Shown in pieces: positions 51,797 to 62,460 of a DNA stretch of 64,000 bases. Under the pieces are notes generated by a model, which saw only the letters and a program-made list of their open reading frames with translations, was not told the origin of the DNA and ran no database searches. Made by a program: the position numbers and the translations under genes. Numbering within the stretch: the stretch's first letter is position 1; every line of letters begins with the position of its first letter. Origin of the DNA: Ahaetulla prasina (Eukaryota; Chordata; Lepidosauria; Squamata; Colubridae); assembly GCF_028640845.1 (NCBI RefSeq), contig NC_080546.1:81816257-81880256 (forward strand), given 5' to 3'.

Positions 51797-52279
51797 CTCT
51801 CTCTCTCTCTCTCTCTCCCCCCTCCCCCTCCCTCCTTCCTTCCCTCCGTCCCTCTCTCTCCTTCTCCATTTCCCACTCCCTCCCTCCTTCCCTCCCCTCC
51901 TTCCCTCCACCTTTCCCTCCACTTCTCCATTTCCCTCTCCCTACCTCTGTCCCTCTTTCTTCCTCCCTCCCTCTCCCTCTCCCTTCTCTCTCTCTCTCCC
52001 CTTCTCCATTTCCCTCTCCTTCCCTCCGTCCCTCTTTCTTCCTCTCTCCATCTCCCTCCCTCCCTCTTTCTTCCTCCCTCCCTCTCCTTTCTCTTTCTCT
52101 CTCTCTCTCCCCTTCTCCATTTCCCTCTCCTTCCCTCCGTCCCTCTTTCTTCCTCCCTCCCCCTCCCTTCTCTTTCTCTCTCTCTCTCCTCTTCTCCATT
52201 TCCCTCTCCCTCCCTCTGTCCCTCTTTCTTCCTCTCTCCATCTCCCTCCCTCCCTCTTTCTCCCTCCCTCCCTCTCCCT

Positions 52280-52311
<32 letters not shown>

Positions 52312-52360
52312 CCCTTTTCCATTTCCCTCACAATCCTTCCCTCCCTCCCTTCCCCATCAT
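51797..52360 (+). repeat. Polypyrimidine tract with higher-order repeat
   Basis: About 560 bases of C and T. 'ttctccatttccctctcc' recurs near 51923, 52002, 52113 and 52192, spaced 79, 111 and 79, so pairs repeat with a period near 190. Long Ser/Pro/Leu frames here are compositional. Confidence 0.92.
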
Positions 52361-53324
52361 CAATAGGTCATAATATGTCATCTTAAAATACGACATCAGA
52401 AAAAGAATCCAGCCATTTTCTAAATGCTGGCCTTAATTTTCTTGGAGACGGTCTCTTTCTCCATTATACATTAAAATAAATATAAATACAGAGTGGATTC
52501 TCCCAGCCAGACCTCCGGGGTTCAACCCAGATAATGGAAGCATTTGTCGAACACTCTATTGAAATCACCGAGACTCCACCTGCTGCTGGTCTCCCTTTGC
52601 TAGCCTACCAGTTTGCTCCTTCGAAATGGCCTCAAACTCTGGGTTGAACAGGTCCAGCGAATAAACCGGTTGATTTGCAGCATTCCTGCTCTTCTTTTAT
52701 TTCTTCCTGACTTCAAGACGGTGTTGCCATCCCTTCCTATTTACCAATTAAGATCATGTATCCCAGCAGCACCCCAAGTTTTCAGGTTTTCGAAAGAGGG
52801 TAATCAAGAACACAAAGGAGCAGAACAGACTGGGAACCTCTATAATTGTCACTATTTGGCTCTGCCACAAGACTGGTTTCCAACTTTTCAACGAAGGGCA
52901 TTGCTCTCGTCCTGTATGATGATGTCAAACTCCAACTGGTCTTTTTTTTTGTCTTTTTTTTTTTGCAGTTCACACTATAAATGTCTTGAAAATTGCTTGC
53001 ATCTTTCCATTAGGGTTTGTTTTGAACACATATGCATGGACACCTGTTCTGTCAGCATGGAGCTCTTGTAGATAAGGAAGACACACGGGAGTTTTATTTG
53101 GAAATGGCAGGTTGTCACCCATGAAGGTGACAACCTGATTTCAAACTTGAAGCAATTTCCCACCCTTGTACTTTTTTTTTTTTTGGTTGATGTAAATTGG
53201 GAATTAAGGAATGCTACAGCTGCTACCTCTTTAGAAAAGCCCAAGCATTCTCTTCCATTTAGATACCATAATGTCTTCATAAAACTCTCTCTCTCTCTTT
53301 TTTCTAATTTTCATACTTGTCCTA
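52361..53324. other. Single-copy sequence, no gene supported
   Basis: A 152-codon frame at 52613-53071 has no known motif and crosses a T-run at 52943-52964. A T-run also lies at 53170-53182. No repeat was recognised. Confidence 0.35.
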
Positions 53325-53818
53325 GTCCTCCTCCTCCTCCTCCTCCTCCTCTCCCTCTTCCCCCCTCCTCCTCCTCCTCCTCCTCTTCTTCTTCTTTTCT
53401 TCTTCTTCTTCTTCCTCCTCCTCTTCCCTCCCTCCTCCTCCTCCTTCCTCCTCCTCCTCTTCTCCTCCTCCTTCTCCTCCTCTTCTTCTCTTCTTCCTCC
53501 TCCTCCTCTTCTTCCTTTTCTGCCTCCTCCTCCTCTCCTCCTCCTCTTTCTTCCTCCTCTTCCTCCTCCTCTTCCTCCTCCTCCTCCTCCTCCTCCTCCT
53601 TCTTCCTTCTCTTCCTCTTCTTCTTCTTCCTCCTCCTCCTCTTCCTCCTCCTCCTCCTCCTCTTCTTCTTCCTCCTCTTCTTCCTCCTCCCCTCCTCCTC
53701 TTCTTCCTTTTCCACCTCCTCCTCCTCCCTCCTTCCTCCTCTTTTCTTCCTCCTCTTCCTCCTTCTCTTCCTCCTCCTCCCCCTCCTCCCTTTCTCCTCC
53801 TCCCCCTCCCATGCCTCC
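53325..53818 (+). repeat. Polypyrimidine tract, (CCT/CTT)n
   Basis: About 490 bases of C and T, mostly CCT and CTT triplets. It is the strand opposite of the purine tract at 35164-35517 in type. Confidence 0.95.
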
Positions 53819-54129
53819 CCCCCAAAAAAAATTAGGAACTCCCAGTTAATTATACAAGACATAAGCTGTGACAGCCTTGTTGTGGATTATCAAGGGTTCT
53901 TCTGCATGGTAGCTTTTGGCTTCTTATTTCCCCCATGGGGGACTTGGCTGGAAATGAAGCTGGCTTACAAATATTGCTGTCCTGATTTCAAACTTTTCTT
54001 CTTCTTTGGCAACCATGCTGGCCAGCTGTTTTGTTCAGTTACCATGAACTCCAATGCATGGTGCCTCCTGCTTTTTATCTCTCTCCCTCAGGCTGGAAAA
54101 GGAAGGAACAGTTGCTTACTTTTCTGTGG
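53819..54129. other. Unassigned sequence
   Basis: Single-copy by eye. No exon signals recognised. Confidence 0.35.
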
Positions 54130-54137
54130 GTCTGGAA

Positions 54138-54380
54138 TAGGGGTGAAATCTACTTACCTTCCTTACCGGTTCGGAAGTGCACGCAACCCACGTGCACATC
54201 ACTTGCATGCGCAGACCTTCTGCGCATGCGCAGAAGGTTAAAAAAAACCCCAGGAAGTAATGACATCCAGGCAGGTGGGCGGAGCTGTGCTCAGCCATTG
54301 CTACCAGATCGTTGAACCTGCGGCCATGATCGCTACCGGATCGCGTGATCTGGTCTGAACCAGGAGCATTTCACACCCTG
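54138..54380. mobile_element. hAT-type MITE
   Basis: Ends TAGGGGTGAAATCTACTT (first base changed from C) and GAGCATTTCACACCCTG, with an exact 8-bp duplication GTCTGGAA at 54130-54137 and 54381-54388. Confidence 0.92.
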
Positions 54381-54388
54381 GTCTGGAA

Positions 54389-54689
54389 GAACATACAACT
54401 TCATTGATTGATTTTTTCCCCTCCCCCATGAGCCTCTTTCTATTTATTCTTCCTTGTGTATCAGTGGATTAGGAAGGGGTGGTGGTTGGGAACAAAGTGG
54501 CAGAGTTTTGCTAACGTTCACTTGGGCTGGAAGAGGAAACTGGCAGAGTTCTTGTCAGTTTCAAGAGTTTTAAGTAAATCAGTCAAGGTCCATCTATCTG
54601 TTTCCCTTCAAAGTATGTGGAAAAAAAAAAAGGAGAGTGTGAAAATCCAGGTTTCCTCTCTCACTAAATCCTGTTTTCCCTAAAATATG
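54389..54689. other. Unassigned sequence
   Basis: No recognised repeat or gene. Confidence 0.4.
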
Positions 54690-55090
54690 AACATGGTGGA
54701 TCACATGGTTAGGATGCTGAGCTGGAGGCTAGCAAGCCTGCGTTCGAGACTCATGTGCTGCTCCATAGTGGGGTGAACCCCCGTCATTTGCTCTAGTTCA
54801 GGAGTGAAATCTACTTACCTTCCTTACAGGTTCGGAAGTGTGCACGTCCTTTTTGGCTCATGTGCAGAGGATCAAAAATAGGTTACTTCCTGGTTAAAAC
54901 CAGGAAGTAACAACATCCAGGCAGGTGGGCGGAGCCTCACGCTGCTGCCACTAGCGGTTCACTGAGCCATGCGCCACCGCTACAGGTTCGTGCGAGCCAG
55001 ACAGAACCGGCAGGATTTCACCACTGCTCTAGCTCCTTGACAAGGACATGAAAGGAGACCCAACAGGCATCCTCTGGGCAAGGAAGATGT
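54690..55090 (+). mobile_element. Sauria-type SINE split by a MITE
   Basis: 'ggttaggatgctgagctgga', box-B-like 'gcgttcgagactc' and 'atagtggggtgaaccccc' give a Sauria-like head, interrupted at 54799; 'gctccttgacaaggacatga' resumes at 55031. It is diverged from the 39059 copy. Confidence 0.6.
54799..55026. mobile_element. hAT-type MITE in the SINE
   Basis: Ends CAGGAGTGAAATCTACTT and GGATTTCACCACTG; flanks CTCTAGTT and CTCTAGCT (54791-54798, 55027-55034), an 8-bp duplication with one mismatch. Confidence 0.9.
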
Positions 55091-55699
55091 CACGGCTAAC
55101 CCTTTCAACCCGGAAGTACTTTAAATGGTGCTTCCGACATGAATGGAGCAGAAATAGATGCATTGCTTGCACATATAGGTAAACCCCCAATTCCATGTTC
55201 CAAGTATGTGGAAAGCAGCTTATTATTTTTTATAATATTCCAAATGTTCGTTGCACATCAGCAGGATGTTTAGACTGGATTTGGCATTTTTGTCTACAAT
55301 CGAGTCCTTCCAAGGACCTAGGATAGGCATGTGGGAAGTGCCCCTCCGAGAAGAATGAAATATTTTAAGGAATATTAAAAATGCAGAATATTCTATTTCT
55401 CTAAATGAGAAATGGAGAAACATGTTTTTTTAGAGGCAGAAAGCAAACTCATACTTAATAGTCCTCCCCCTGCCCATTAAGAAAGACTGGGCCAACCTAT
55501 TTACAAAACAAAAGACTTTCAGGTCCAGGGTGATGGGATTAAGAACAGTATATGAGCCTTCAGGACATAATAGGATTAACCCACTACTATTTAGCAGAAG
55601 AGAGAGCTCACTACATTGCACAGGGTATTTTTGGTCATTGCATCATCTCGGAGCAGTCCAAAATTCAACCAAACTTAGCTCAGACAAATACCTAGGATG
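55091..55699. other. Unassigned sequence
   Basis: Minus-strand frames (55223-55423, 55430-55621) have no known motif. No repeat recognised. Confidence 0.35.
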
Positions 55700-55924
55700 G
55701 TTATCAAAAAATGGGATTTTGCAGTAACCTTCCCCTGGAGTGGGGAGGGAATGGAGATTTTACAGTATCCTTCCCCTACCATGCCCACCAAACCACACCC
55801 GCCAGGCCATGTCCCCTGCCATGCCCACCAAACCAAACCACACCCACCTGACCATACCATGCCCACCAAGCCACACAGTTCCCACAGAACTGGTAGTAAT
55901 TTTTTTTTTGAAACCCACCATGCT
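55700..55924. mobile_element. hAT-type MITE, left end lost
   Basis: 'cagtaaccttcccctggagt', repeated 'gcccaccaaaccacaccc'-like units and the end 'gaaacccaccatg' match the common family. There is no left end and no duplication. Confidence 0.7.
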
Positions 55925-56163
55925 ATAGAGCCAGCTATGACCCCTACATAACCCCTACATGGCTTCATGGGCATCTGACAACAGCCAATAGAATACCTGT
56001 TCTTGTACAGGAACAGGAAGCTCAAGTGCAAAGCCCAAGGTAAGTTATAACCTCCCCCATACTCTCAACCCCATGTGATCAACTGCACCAGAACCATGTG
56101 CTTGGTTATTTCTTTTGGTTATTGCTTTTCATTCTTCGCTTGAATAAAGCTACTTCCAGACAG
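55925..56163 (+). mobile_element. Candidate LTR fragment
   Basis: 'aacagccaatagaatacc' (CCAAT-type box) precedes 'cgcttgaataaagctacttc' (AATAAA near 56143), an order seen in retroviral-type LTRs. No ends or duplications were identified. Confidence 0.35.
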
Positions 56164-56239
56164 AATGCCGCATTTTAAAATGCTGACAACAGGGGACTGT
56201 CACCTCCTTGCAGGCAAGAAATTTGCATGGATTCTAGGC

Positions 56240-56466
56240 ACAAGTATGAGCACCAACACTTACGCTTATATACTGCCTCTCAGTACTTTACAGCCCCCTC
56301 TAAGCGGTTTACAGAGACAGCCTCTTGCCCCCAACAATCTGGGTCCTCATTTTACAGACCTCGGAAGGATGGAAGGCTGAGTCAACCTTGAGCCAGTCAG
56401 GATCGAACTGCTGGTCGTGAGCAGTGAGTTAGCCTGCAGTGCTGTACTCTAACCACTGCGCTACCG
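56240..56466 (-). mobile_element. tRNA-derived SINE
   Basis: 'cttatatactgcctctcagt', 'ccaacaatctgggtcctca', 'gtcaggatcgaactgctgg' (box B in reverse) and 'ctaaccactgcgctaccg' (box A in reverse). Nearly full length. Confidence 0.88.
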
Positions 56467-56821
56467 TATATGAAACACAGAATGTACTTCATTATGGGGT
56501 GACATATGATTGCCAAACGTATTAATATTCTACCGAAAAGTATTCATTGCTTGTATCCCTTAGAAAATTATTACTTTCTGAAGTTTTGTCAAAGGGCGAA
56601 GTAATCATTGCTATGTCCGTCTCGATTTGGTGGCAAGATGTCACTCCAACTTGAAGAAAAATGCTGTGAATAAAATCTTTGAATATGATCGCTAACGTCA
56701 CTACTTTCAGAGGCACACAACACGACACAAAATGGATAGCGAGGCTGGCACTGAAAAAGTAAATATCTATACAACCAATCCTGTGATCTGAGCACCTGCT
56801 GATTATTCATAGGTCAGATAG
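56467..56821. other. Unassigned sequence
   Basis: No recognised repeat or gene. Confidence 0.35.
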
Positions 56822-57040
56822 CAGTAGCCCTTATATATCGCTTCCCAGTGCTTTGCAGTCTTCTCTAAGCGGTTTATAGAGTCAGCATCTTGCTCCCAAC
56901 AATCGGGGTCCTCGTTTTACCCAGCTTGGAAGGACGGAAGGCTGAGTCAACTTTGAGCCGGTCAGAATCAAACTGCTGGCAGTCAGCAGAGTTAGCCTGC
57001 AATACTGCATTCTAATCACTGTGCCACCACAGCTCTTCAT
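56822..57040 (-). mobile_element. tRNA-derived SINE
   Basis: 'cccttatatatcgcttccc', 'ccaacaatcggggtcctcg', 'ggtcagaatcaaactgctgg' and 'ctaatcactgtgccaccac' give the same layout as the copy at 56240-56466, more decayed. Confidence 0.85.
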
Positions 57041-58156
57041 AATCATAAAAAATCTTGATCGATAATGGAAATACAAAACTTTTGGGGGGCAAACTAGATT
57101 GGATTCTGAATTTTGAATAACACAGAAGTGTCAAAGCCAGGAAATAAACCATAATTGTATTAAAATTTAAGTTGATTAAAGTGAGTACATTACAATAAAT
57201 TGGGGGGGGGGAAATCAGCCCCTGTAAACATTTAAAAATGATCAATTTAATGCAACCCCCCTTATGTTTAATAATTTTTTACTAGTATAAAATTTTTTTG
57301 GGGGAAAAAAACCCAGATGCGTTGGTTGAATATTTTATAGACTCCCAAAGGCAGTGGTGATGTGGGTAAAATTTGAATTGGGCTGAGAATGGTTCAGAAA
57401 AATAGGAGAGTAATATAAATCTGTTCATATATTAAAGAGTTCTTCTCGATCAATCAGCGCTGTTCAGTTGCCTTAATTCACTGCTCATCTTCTTAATTGT
57501 CTTAATGGGCCGTTCATCTGCTAGCAATAAAGTTCAGTCCTTAGCTGAGGCTTGAATTCCTAAGAAAGAAGACAATGGATAAGGTGTTGAATCCCATCTC
57601 TTTCATCCAGCACGTGAGAAGTCGAAGAAAATTTCTAAACAAGACCATCAACAAAATCAAAGTCACGAGGGTCACGAAAATGCTTCTGGGAGTTTGGTTG
57701 TGTGTGAATGAATTTGACGGCTTAGCGGAAGTCCCTTCAGGGTGCGCAAATTGCACACTCACACAAAACTGTTCGTTAAGGCATTTCCCTGCCTAGATGA
57801 AGATAGATTTGCAAACTAAATGCTAATGAATGTAAATCAGTCATCATCAAATGTTAAATACGGTTGTGTACGAATACCAAAAATGCCATTTAATATCAAA
57901 TAATGCTTTCAAAATACCAGATGTCAAAAATAGGTTCTCAATATTAAGTCATTTGTTGGGAGAATTGTTGCTGAAAGTTTGCGAATACAGCTCACCATTT
58001 TGGGGTAGATGATCCAATAGGCCTTACAATTTTTTTCCTCTCTCCTCACCGAACTTAACCAAAATTTAACCAGTCTGGGAATGTTTGTTTTCTGGAGTAG
58101 GTTTAGCAGAATAAGAAGTAGGTTACTGAATTGATGCCAGTGCTATTCAGATAATG
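57041..58156. other. Single-copy block
   Basis: No recognised repeat over 1.1 kb. 57430-57600 has dense TTAATT and TAAT cores. G-runs lie at 57201-57211 and 57297-57304. The opposed 73-codon frames at 57541-57796 lack known motifs. Confidence 0.35.
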
Positions 58157-58164
58157 TAATAGAA

Positions 58165-59162
58165 CAGGCGTGTCAAACTCAAGATCCTTGGGCCTGATTT
58201 GACCCATGGGGTGCTTAGATCTGGCCTGTGGGCACACCATGGAAATAGCAATGGTGTTTCCCAAGGTGCCTCTGGCAACAAAATCGTTTGTGGCCCACAT
58301 AGGCTCCGTTTTTGGCCACAACAGCCTCCTGCAACAGTGGTGGATTTTAATTTTTTTTACTACCAGTTCTGTGGGCGTGGCTTGGTGTGGCCTGGCATGG
58401 CTTGGTGGGCGTGGCAGCGAAAGTATACTATAAAATCTCCATTCCTTCCCCAAACCAGGGGAAGGTTACTGCAAAATCCCCATTTCCTCCTGATCAGCTG
58501 GGACTTGGAAGGCAGAGAATAGATGGCGGCGGGCCAGTCAGAATTTTTACTACTGGTTCTGTGGGTGTGGCTTGGTGGGCATGGCATGGCTTGGTGGGCG
58601 TGGCTTGGGCATGGCAGGGGAAGGATACTGTGAAATCTTCATTCCAACCCCACTCCAGGGGAAGAATACTGTAAAATCCCCATTTCCTCCCGATCATCTG
58701 GGACTCGGGAGTCAGAGAATAGATGGGGGCGGGGCCAGTCAGAATTTTTATTACCGGTTCTCCGAACTACTCAAAATTTCTGCTACGGGTTCTCCAGAAC
58801 TGGTCGGAACCTGCTGAAAACCACCTCTGTCCTGCAACAATCTGCCAGTGAAAATGGAGTTCAGAGAGGTCACACACGGCCTGCCTGGGCTCCGTTTATG
58901 ACCTCCCTGAGGTCCATTTCCACTGACAAAGTGCTGCAGGAGGACATTGCAGCCCAAAATGGAGTCTAGCTGAGCCATGCATGGCCTCCCAGAGCTCCGT
59001 TTTTGCTGGCAGAGGGCTGCAGGAGGCCATCGTGGCTGAAAACAGAGCCTCAATGAGTGATATTGAGCTGCTCATGCCCACCCTAGCCGCGCCACCCCCA
59101 GTCCCCCAAAGTCAAACACAAGCCTGATGCGGCCCTCAATGAAATCGAGTTTGACACCCCTG
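58165..59162. mobile_element. hAT-type element (CAGGGGTGTCAAACT family) with a MITE inside
   Basis: Ends CAGGCGTGTCAAACTCAAG and GAGTTTGACACCCCTG; flanks TAATAGAA and TTATGGAA agree at six of eight. It holds the MITE at 58335-58829. Confidence 0.85.
58335..58829. mobile_element. hAT-type MITE, nested
   Basis: Ends CAGTGGTGGATTTTAAT and GCTGAAAACCACCTCTG, with an exact 8-bp duplication TCCTGCAA at 58327-58334 and 58830-58837. An internal segment with 'tactactggttctgtggg'-like sequence and 'gggaagga' blocks is duplicated. Confidence 0.92.
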
Positions 59163-59482
59163 TTATGGAATATAAAATAACAGTTGAAAGGGACCTTGGA
59201 GATCTAGTTCAATCTCCTGTTTGAATAGGAGACCTTATACCAAACTTGGGCATTTTAAGACTCCTGGGTCACAGCTAGTTCTTTGGTTGTCCCTGACCAG
59301 TTGTCAGGGATTGCTTTTATTTTGAAAGTGACTGCTATTTTTTTCCCCAATTCACATATGTGTGCACGTGTACGCCTAGACAATGTCAACACCGTATTGG
59401 TTTGGCCTTCTACAAGAGTCCCAGTTTTTCAAGTGTCCCCTTGGAAAAATGAATTGCCCACCCCTGCCCTATATGCTTCCAG
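59163..59482 (-). mobile_element. Short CR1 tail fragment, then unassigned
   Basis: 'aagggaccttggagatctag' at about 59186-59215 is a reverse CR1 terminus, about 85 bases with flanks. 59251-59482 is unassigned. Confidence 0.5.
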
Positions 59483-59873
59483 ACCAGAGGTCTCCAACCT
59501 TGATGACTCGTGGACTTCAATTCCCAGAAGTGCAGGGAGGCCTACTAGGCCCAAAACAGGGCACAGGGGGTGCAGCGCCGCCCCCATGGACCATTTTCAC
59601 ATCCAGGAGACTTCAGGGCTCAAAATGGGGTATGAGGGCGCATCACAGCCCCCCCCCCGCGGTCCATTTTTGCTCCCAGGAGGCTTCAGAGAGGCCTCCT
59701 AGACCCAAAATGGGGGGGGCCTCCCCCCATTGCCTGTTTTTGCTCCCAGGGGGGTGCAGGAGACAGGGAGTGCTGCCTGTCACACCGCCTGGACATGCCC
59801 ACCATGGCCACGCCCACCCAGCAGGTCATTAAGGCAGAGAACCAGTTGTTAAATATTTGAATCCCACCAGTGG
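59483..59873. mobile_element. Composite hAT-like element
   Basis: It begins 'cagaggtctccaaccttga', has a CpG and G-rich body with repeated 'aggcctactaggcccaaaa'-like units, and ends 'gttaaatatttgaatcccac'. Two MITE types seem joined. No target duplication was found. Confidence 0.45.
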
Positions 59874-60195
59874 GTGGTTTAGTGAGTTTATTAATATTCC
59901 CCCACAGTTCCCTTCACCAAAAACCCAGAACTGTCCCGATTAAGTTCAGCCAAAAGCAGACCGATGCTAGTCCACAGGTCAACGGCCAATGAGTCCACAA
60001 GGCACTTGAAAGGTTCCCAAACGAGACAAATCCACCAGGCAAAATTAAATCCACAATACAAGAGGGTTCATGAGGCAAGAAAAATTCAGAGTTCACAAGG
60101 CACGAGCCAAAGCAAGGCAGGAATCACAACGACCAGGAAAAACGTAGCTAGGAAATGAACATGTTGTTCCCAACATCTGCCTGTGTCCATCTGCC

Positions 60196-60400
60196 ACAGT
60201 GGCGCAGTGGTTAGAGTGAAGTACTGCAAGCTACTTCTGCTGGCTGACTGCACTTTGGCAGTTCAAATCTCAGCAGGCTCAAGGTTGACTCAGCCTTCCA
60301 TCCTTCCGAGGTGGGTAAAATGAGGACCCAAATTGTTGGGGGCAAAAGGCTGATCCTGTAAGTTGACTGCTATTGCTATCTGTCTGCTGTGCTAAATAGC
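60196..60400 (+). mobile_element. tRNA-derived SINE
   Basis: Box A-like 'gtggcgcagtggttagag' and box B-like 'ggcagttcaaatctc', then 'gttgactcagccttccatcc' and 'ggtaaaatgaggacccaaat'; it ends near 'ctattgctatctgtctg'. It is the clearest pol III head in the window. Confidence 0.9.
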
Positions 60401-60490
60401 CAGGGTTTGGTGCATCCCATGAAGAGGTGTGGAGGCTGCCTCCTCACAAGTAATCAGGATGACCTTTGCTGCTCCTGTCTTCTCCCTGCC

Positions 60491-60730
60491 CTACGTGTGT
60501 TCTTGGATCATTTGCAGAAGGCAGTTCCTCTTCCTCTTCACCAGCTGTGTGGTTTCTCCACCTGAAGCCTCAGGGCTGTCCTGCTGAAGCTGTCCTCCAG
60601 CCAAATCACTCTCAGCCAGCTGCTTGGATCCATTGACCAACTCCCATCCTGCCATGACTAGGACAAGTTCATCCTCCTCCAAAATGACATCTGGAGAGTT
60701 ACCTGGGAAAGCATCCAGGGGAGTCATCAC
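60491..60730 (-). pseudogene. Unrecognised open frame, 79 codons
   Basis: It reads MMTPLDAFPGNSPDVILEED, ELVLVMAGWELVNG, SDLAGGQLQQDSPEASGGET and VKRKRNCLLQMIQEHT. Acidic first, basic near the end, like the LTR-embedded frames, but no sequence match to them. Function unknown; may be noncoding. Confidence 0.25.
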
Positions 60731-60845
60731 AGAATCTGTGGCACCATTCCAAGCAGAGGAGAGTTCAGAAATGCCTGGTAGATTCGCTTGTTTTCATGAT
60801 TCAGTCGTTTTCTAGAAGGAAAAGCTTCTAGAAATGGCTCACACC

Positions 60846-60921
60846 ACCAGTGTGATGGTTTGCTTCCAGAACTTGTGTGTGCTCCATCACTGGAGGTTTT
60901 TAAGAAAAGATTAGACAGTCT
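60846..60921 (+). mobile_element. CR1 coding-end fragment
   Basis: 'ccatcactggaggtttttaa' and 'gaaaagattagacag' are the CR1 APSLEVFKKRLD segment. Confidence 0.75.
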
Positions 60922-61111
60922 GGAGCAGGGGTCTCCAACCTTGATGACTTTAAGACTTGTGGACTTCAATTCCCAGAATTCCTCAGCCAGCTTTGCACAG
61001 CCAAAATGTGGTGCATGGGGACTCCTGGAAGGGGTGGGGCGAGGAGGAGCCAACCAGCAATTTAATTACCGGTTCACGCGAACCGGCCCGAACCGGCTGA
61101 GTTCCACCACT
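60922..61111. mobile_element. Composite hAT-like fragments
   Basis: 'caggggtctccaaccttgat' and 'ggacttcaattcccagaatt' begin it; it ends 'cgaaccggctgagttccac' and 'cactg', the end of the common MITE. Two families are joined, as at 59483-59873. Confidence 0.55.
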
Positions 61112-61885
61112 GAAACCACCATTCTGTGTATGTGTGTGTGTGAGAGAGAGTGAGCAGAACAGCACCGATTCGCCAAAATAAAAGTTCCAAGAAAATTTGT
61201 TTTGACGCTGCGTTGAGCGTCCTCCTTCTGTAACCACAGGAAGGCAGCTGGACCAATATTTCTGGCGGAGAAGCAGGAGTGAGGAGCTATCCTCACCATA
61301 GACAACATATTCCAGCTCTCAGCGTACGGAGCCTTCACGCTGATGTTTAATGGGGTTTTTTTTGAATGGCACCCAAAGAGAAGCTGGAGGAATCTGTGTT
61401 TTGTCATAGCTTAACAATAGGCCAGTGTGCCCGCAAACAGTTAGTTCCCTACTCAGAATCCTTTGGAAGACATTCCTAAAGGCTTGATCTGAAATGACTT
61501 ATCTAAGGAGCTTATAATCACCTCATTGACATTCTTCAGCAGAATTAATATGCACCTAGAGCAACCCTGGCAGTTTTCAGAAAGCAAATTAAACAGTTTT
61601 CCTTCCACACCTCCTGCAGCTCATTGACATATAAAGTGGATGTTATTAAACCAAGACAGACATCTTTGAACTCTAAATCCCAGTCAAGGCAGATGTCATG
61701 AGTTTTCTTCTGAGAAAGTAAGAATCTGCTTCTAACTTTTTTTCTTTATTATTATTGCTAATTTTTAATTTCTCCTCCCCCTTTTCCTTTTTGGACATAA
61801 AACTGGGGGAAATGCGATTTTGGACAAATCTAAACATCAATCTCGTAGCTTTTCTGGTTTGATTCTGCAACCCAACAAGACAGAT
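61112..61885. other. Single-copy block, possible conserved noncoding part
   Basis: A short (TGTG/AGAG)n lies at about 61128-61152. About 61490-61680 is AT-rich, repeat-free and could be conserved noncoding DNA. No exon recognised. Confidence 0.35.
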
Positions 61886-62460
61886 ACAGACATCAGAGGA
61901 TAATTAGAACTGCAGAAAAAACAATGGCTACCAACCTGCCTTCCATTGAAGACCTGTATACTGCACGAGTCAAAAAGAGGGCTGTGAAAATATTTACAGA
62001 TCCCTCACATCCTGGAGATAAACTGTTTCAACTCCTACCCTCAAAACGACGCTACAGAGCACTGCACACCAGAACAACTAGACATAAGAACATTTTTTTC
62101 CCGAACGCCATCACTCTGCTAAACAACTAATTCCTCCAACACTGTCAAACTATTTACAAAGTCTGCACTACTATTAATCTTCTCATCGTTCCCATCACCC
62201 ACCTCCTTCCACTTATGACTGTAACTTTGTTGCTTGTATCCTTACAATTTAAATTGATATTGATTGTTTCCGGATTGCTTATTTGTAGCCTATGACTATT
62301 ATTAAATGTTGTATCATTAAGTGTTAAATTTGTACCCTATGACTATCATTAAGTGTTGTAAGTGTTGTACCTTGATGAAGGCATCTTCTGTTTTATGTAC
62401 ACTTAGAGCATATGCACCAAGACAAATTCCTTGTGTGTCCAATCACACTTGGCCAATAAA
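61886..62460 (+). mobile_element. CR1/L3-type LINE 3' end (Snake1-like)
   Basis: A plus frame at 61924-62130 reads LPSIEDLYTARVKKRAVKIF, DPSHPGDKLFQLLPSKRRYR and NIFFPNAITLLNN to a stop, the last residues of the LINE RT protein. The 3' UTR ends 'ccaatcacacttggccaata', running directly into the pentanucleotide array. Snake L3/Snake1 LINEs are known to seed such arrays. Confidence 0.85.

Larger units (their letters stand above)
59874..60845 (-). mobile_element. Candidate LTR-like segment with a SINE inside
   Basis: On the minus strand an acidic/basic frame (60730-60491) lies upstream of a region ending in 'taataaactcactaaa' near 59880, an order like the LTRs above. No LTR ends or target duplication were found, so this is only a possibility. 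Confidence 0.3.

Noticed and set aside
51691..52386. 231-codon frame and its opposite-strand partners
   Set aside because: Composition of the C/T tract; repetitive Ser/Leu/Pro only.
52613..53071. 152-codon frame in single-copy DNA, considered as a host exon
   Set aside because: No known motif, no splice context I could support, and it crosses a T-run.
53147..54241. 364-codon frame rich in Ser, Pro and Leu, and the Glu/Arg/Gly frames on the other strand
   Set aside because: They come from the (CCT/CTT)n tract, which has no stop codons in most frames. No signal of a gene on either side.
60196..60400. tRNA gene
   Set aside because: Box A and B are present but the rest is a SINE body with no tRNA fold beyond the head.
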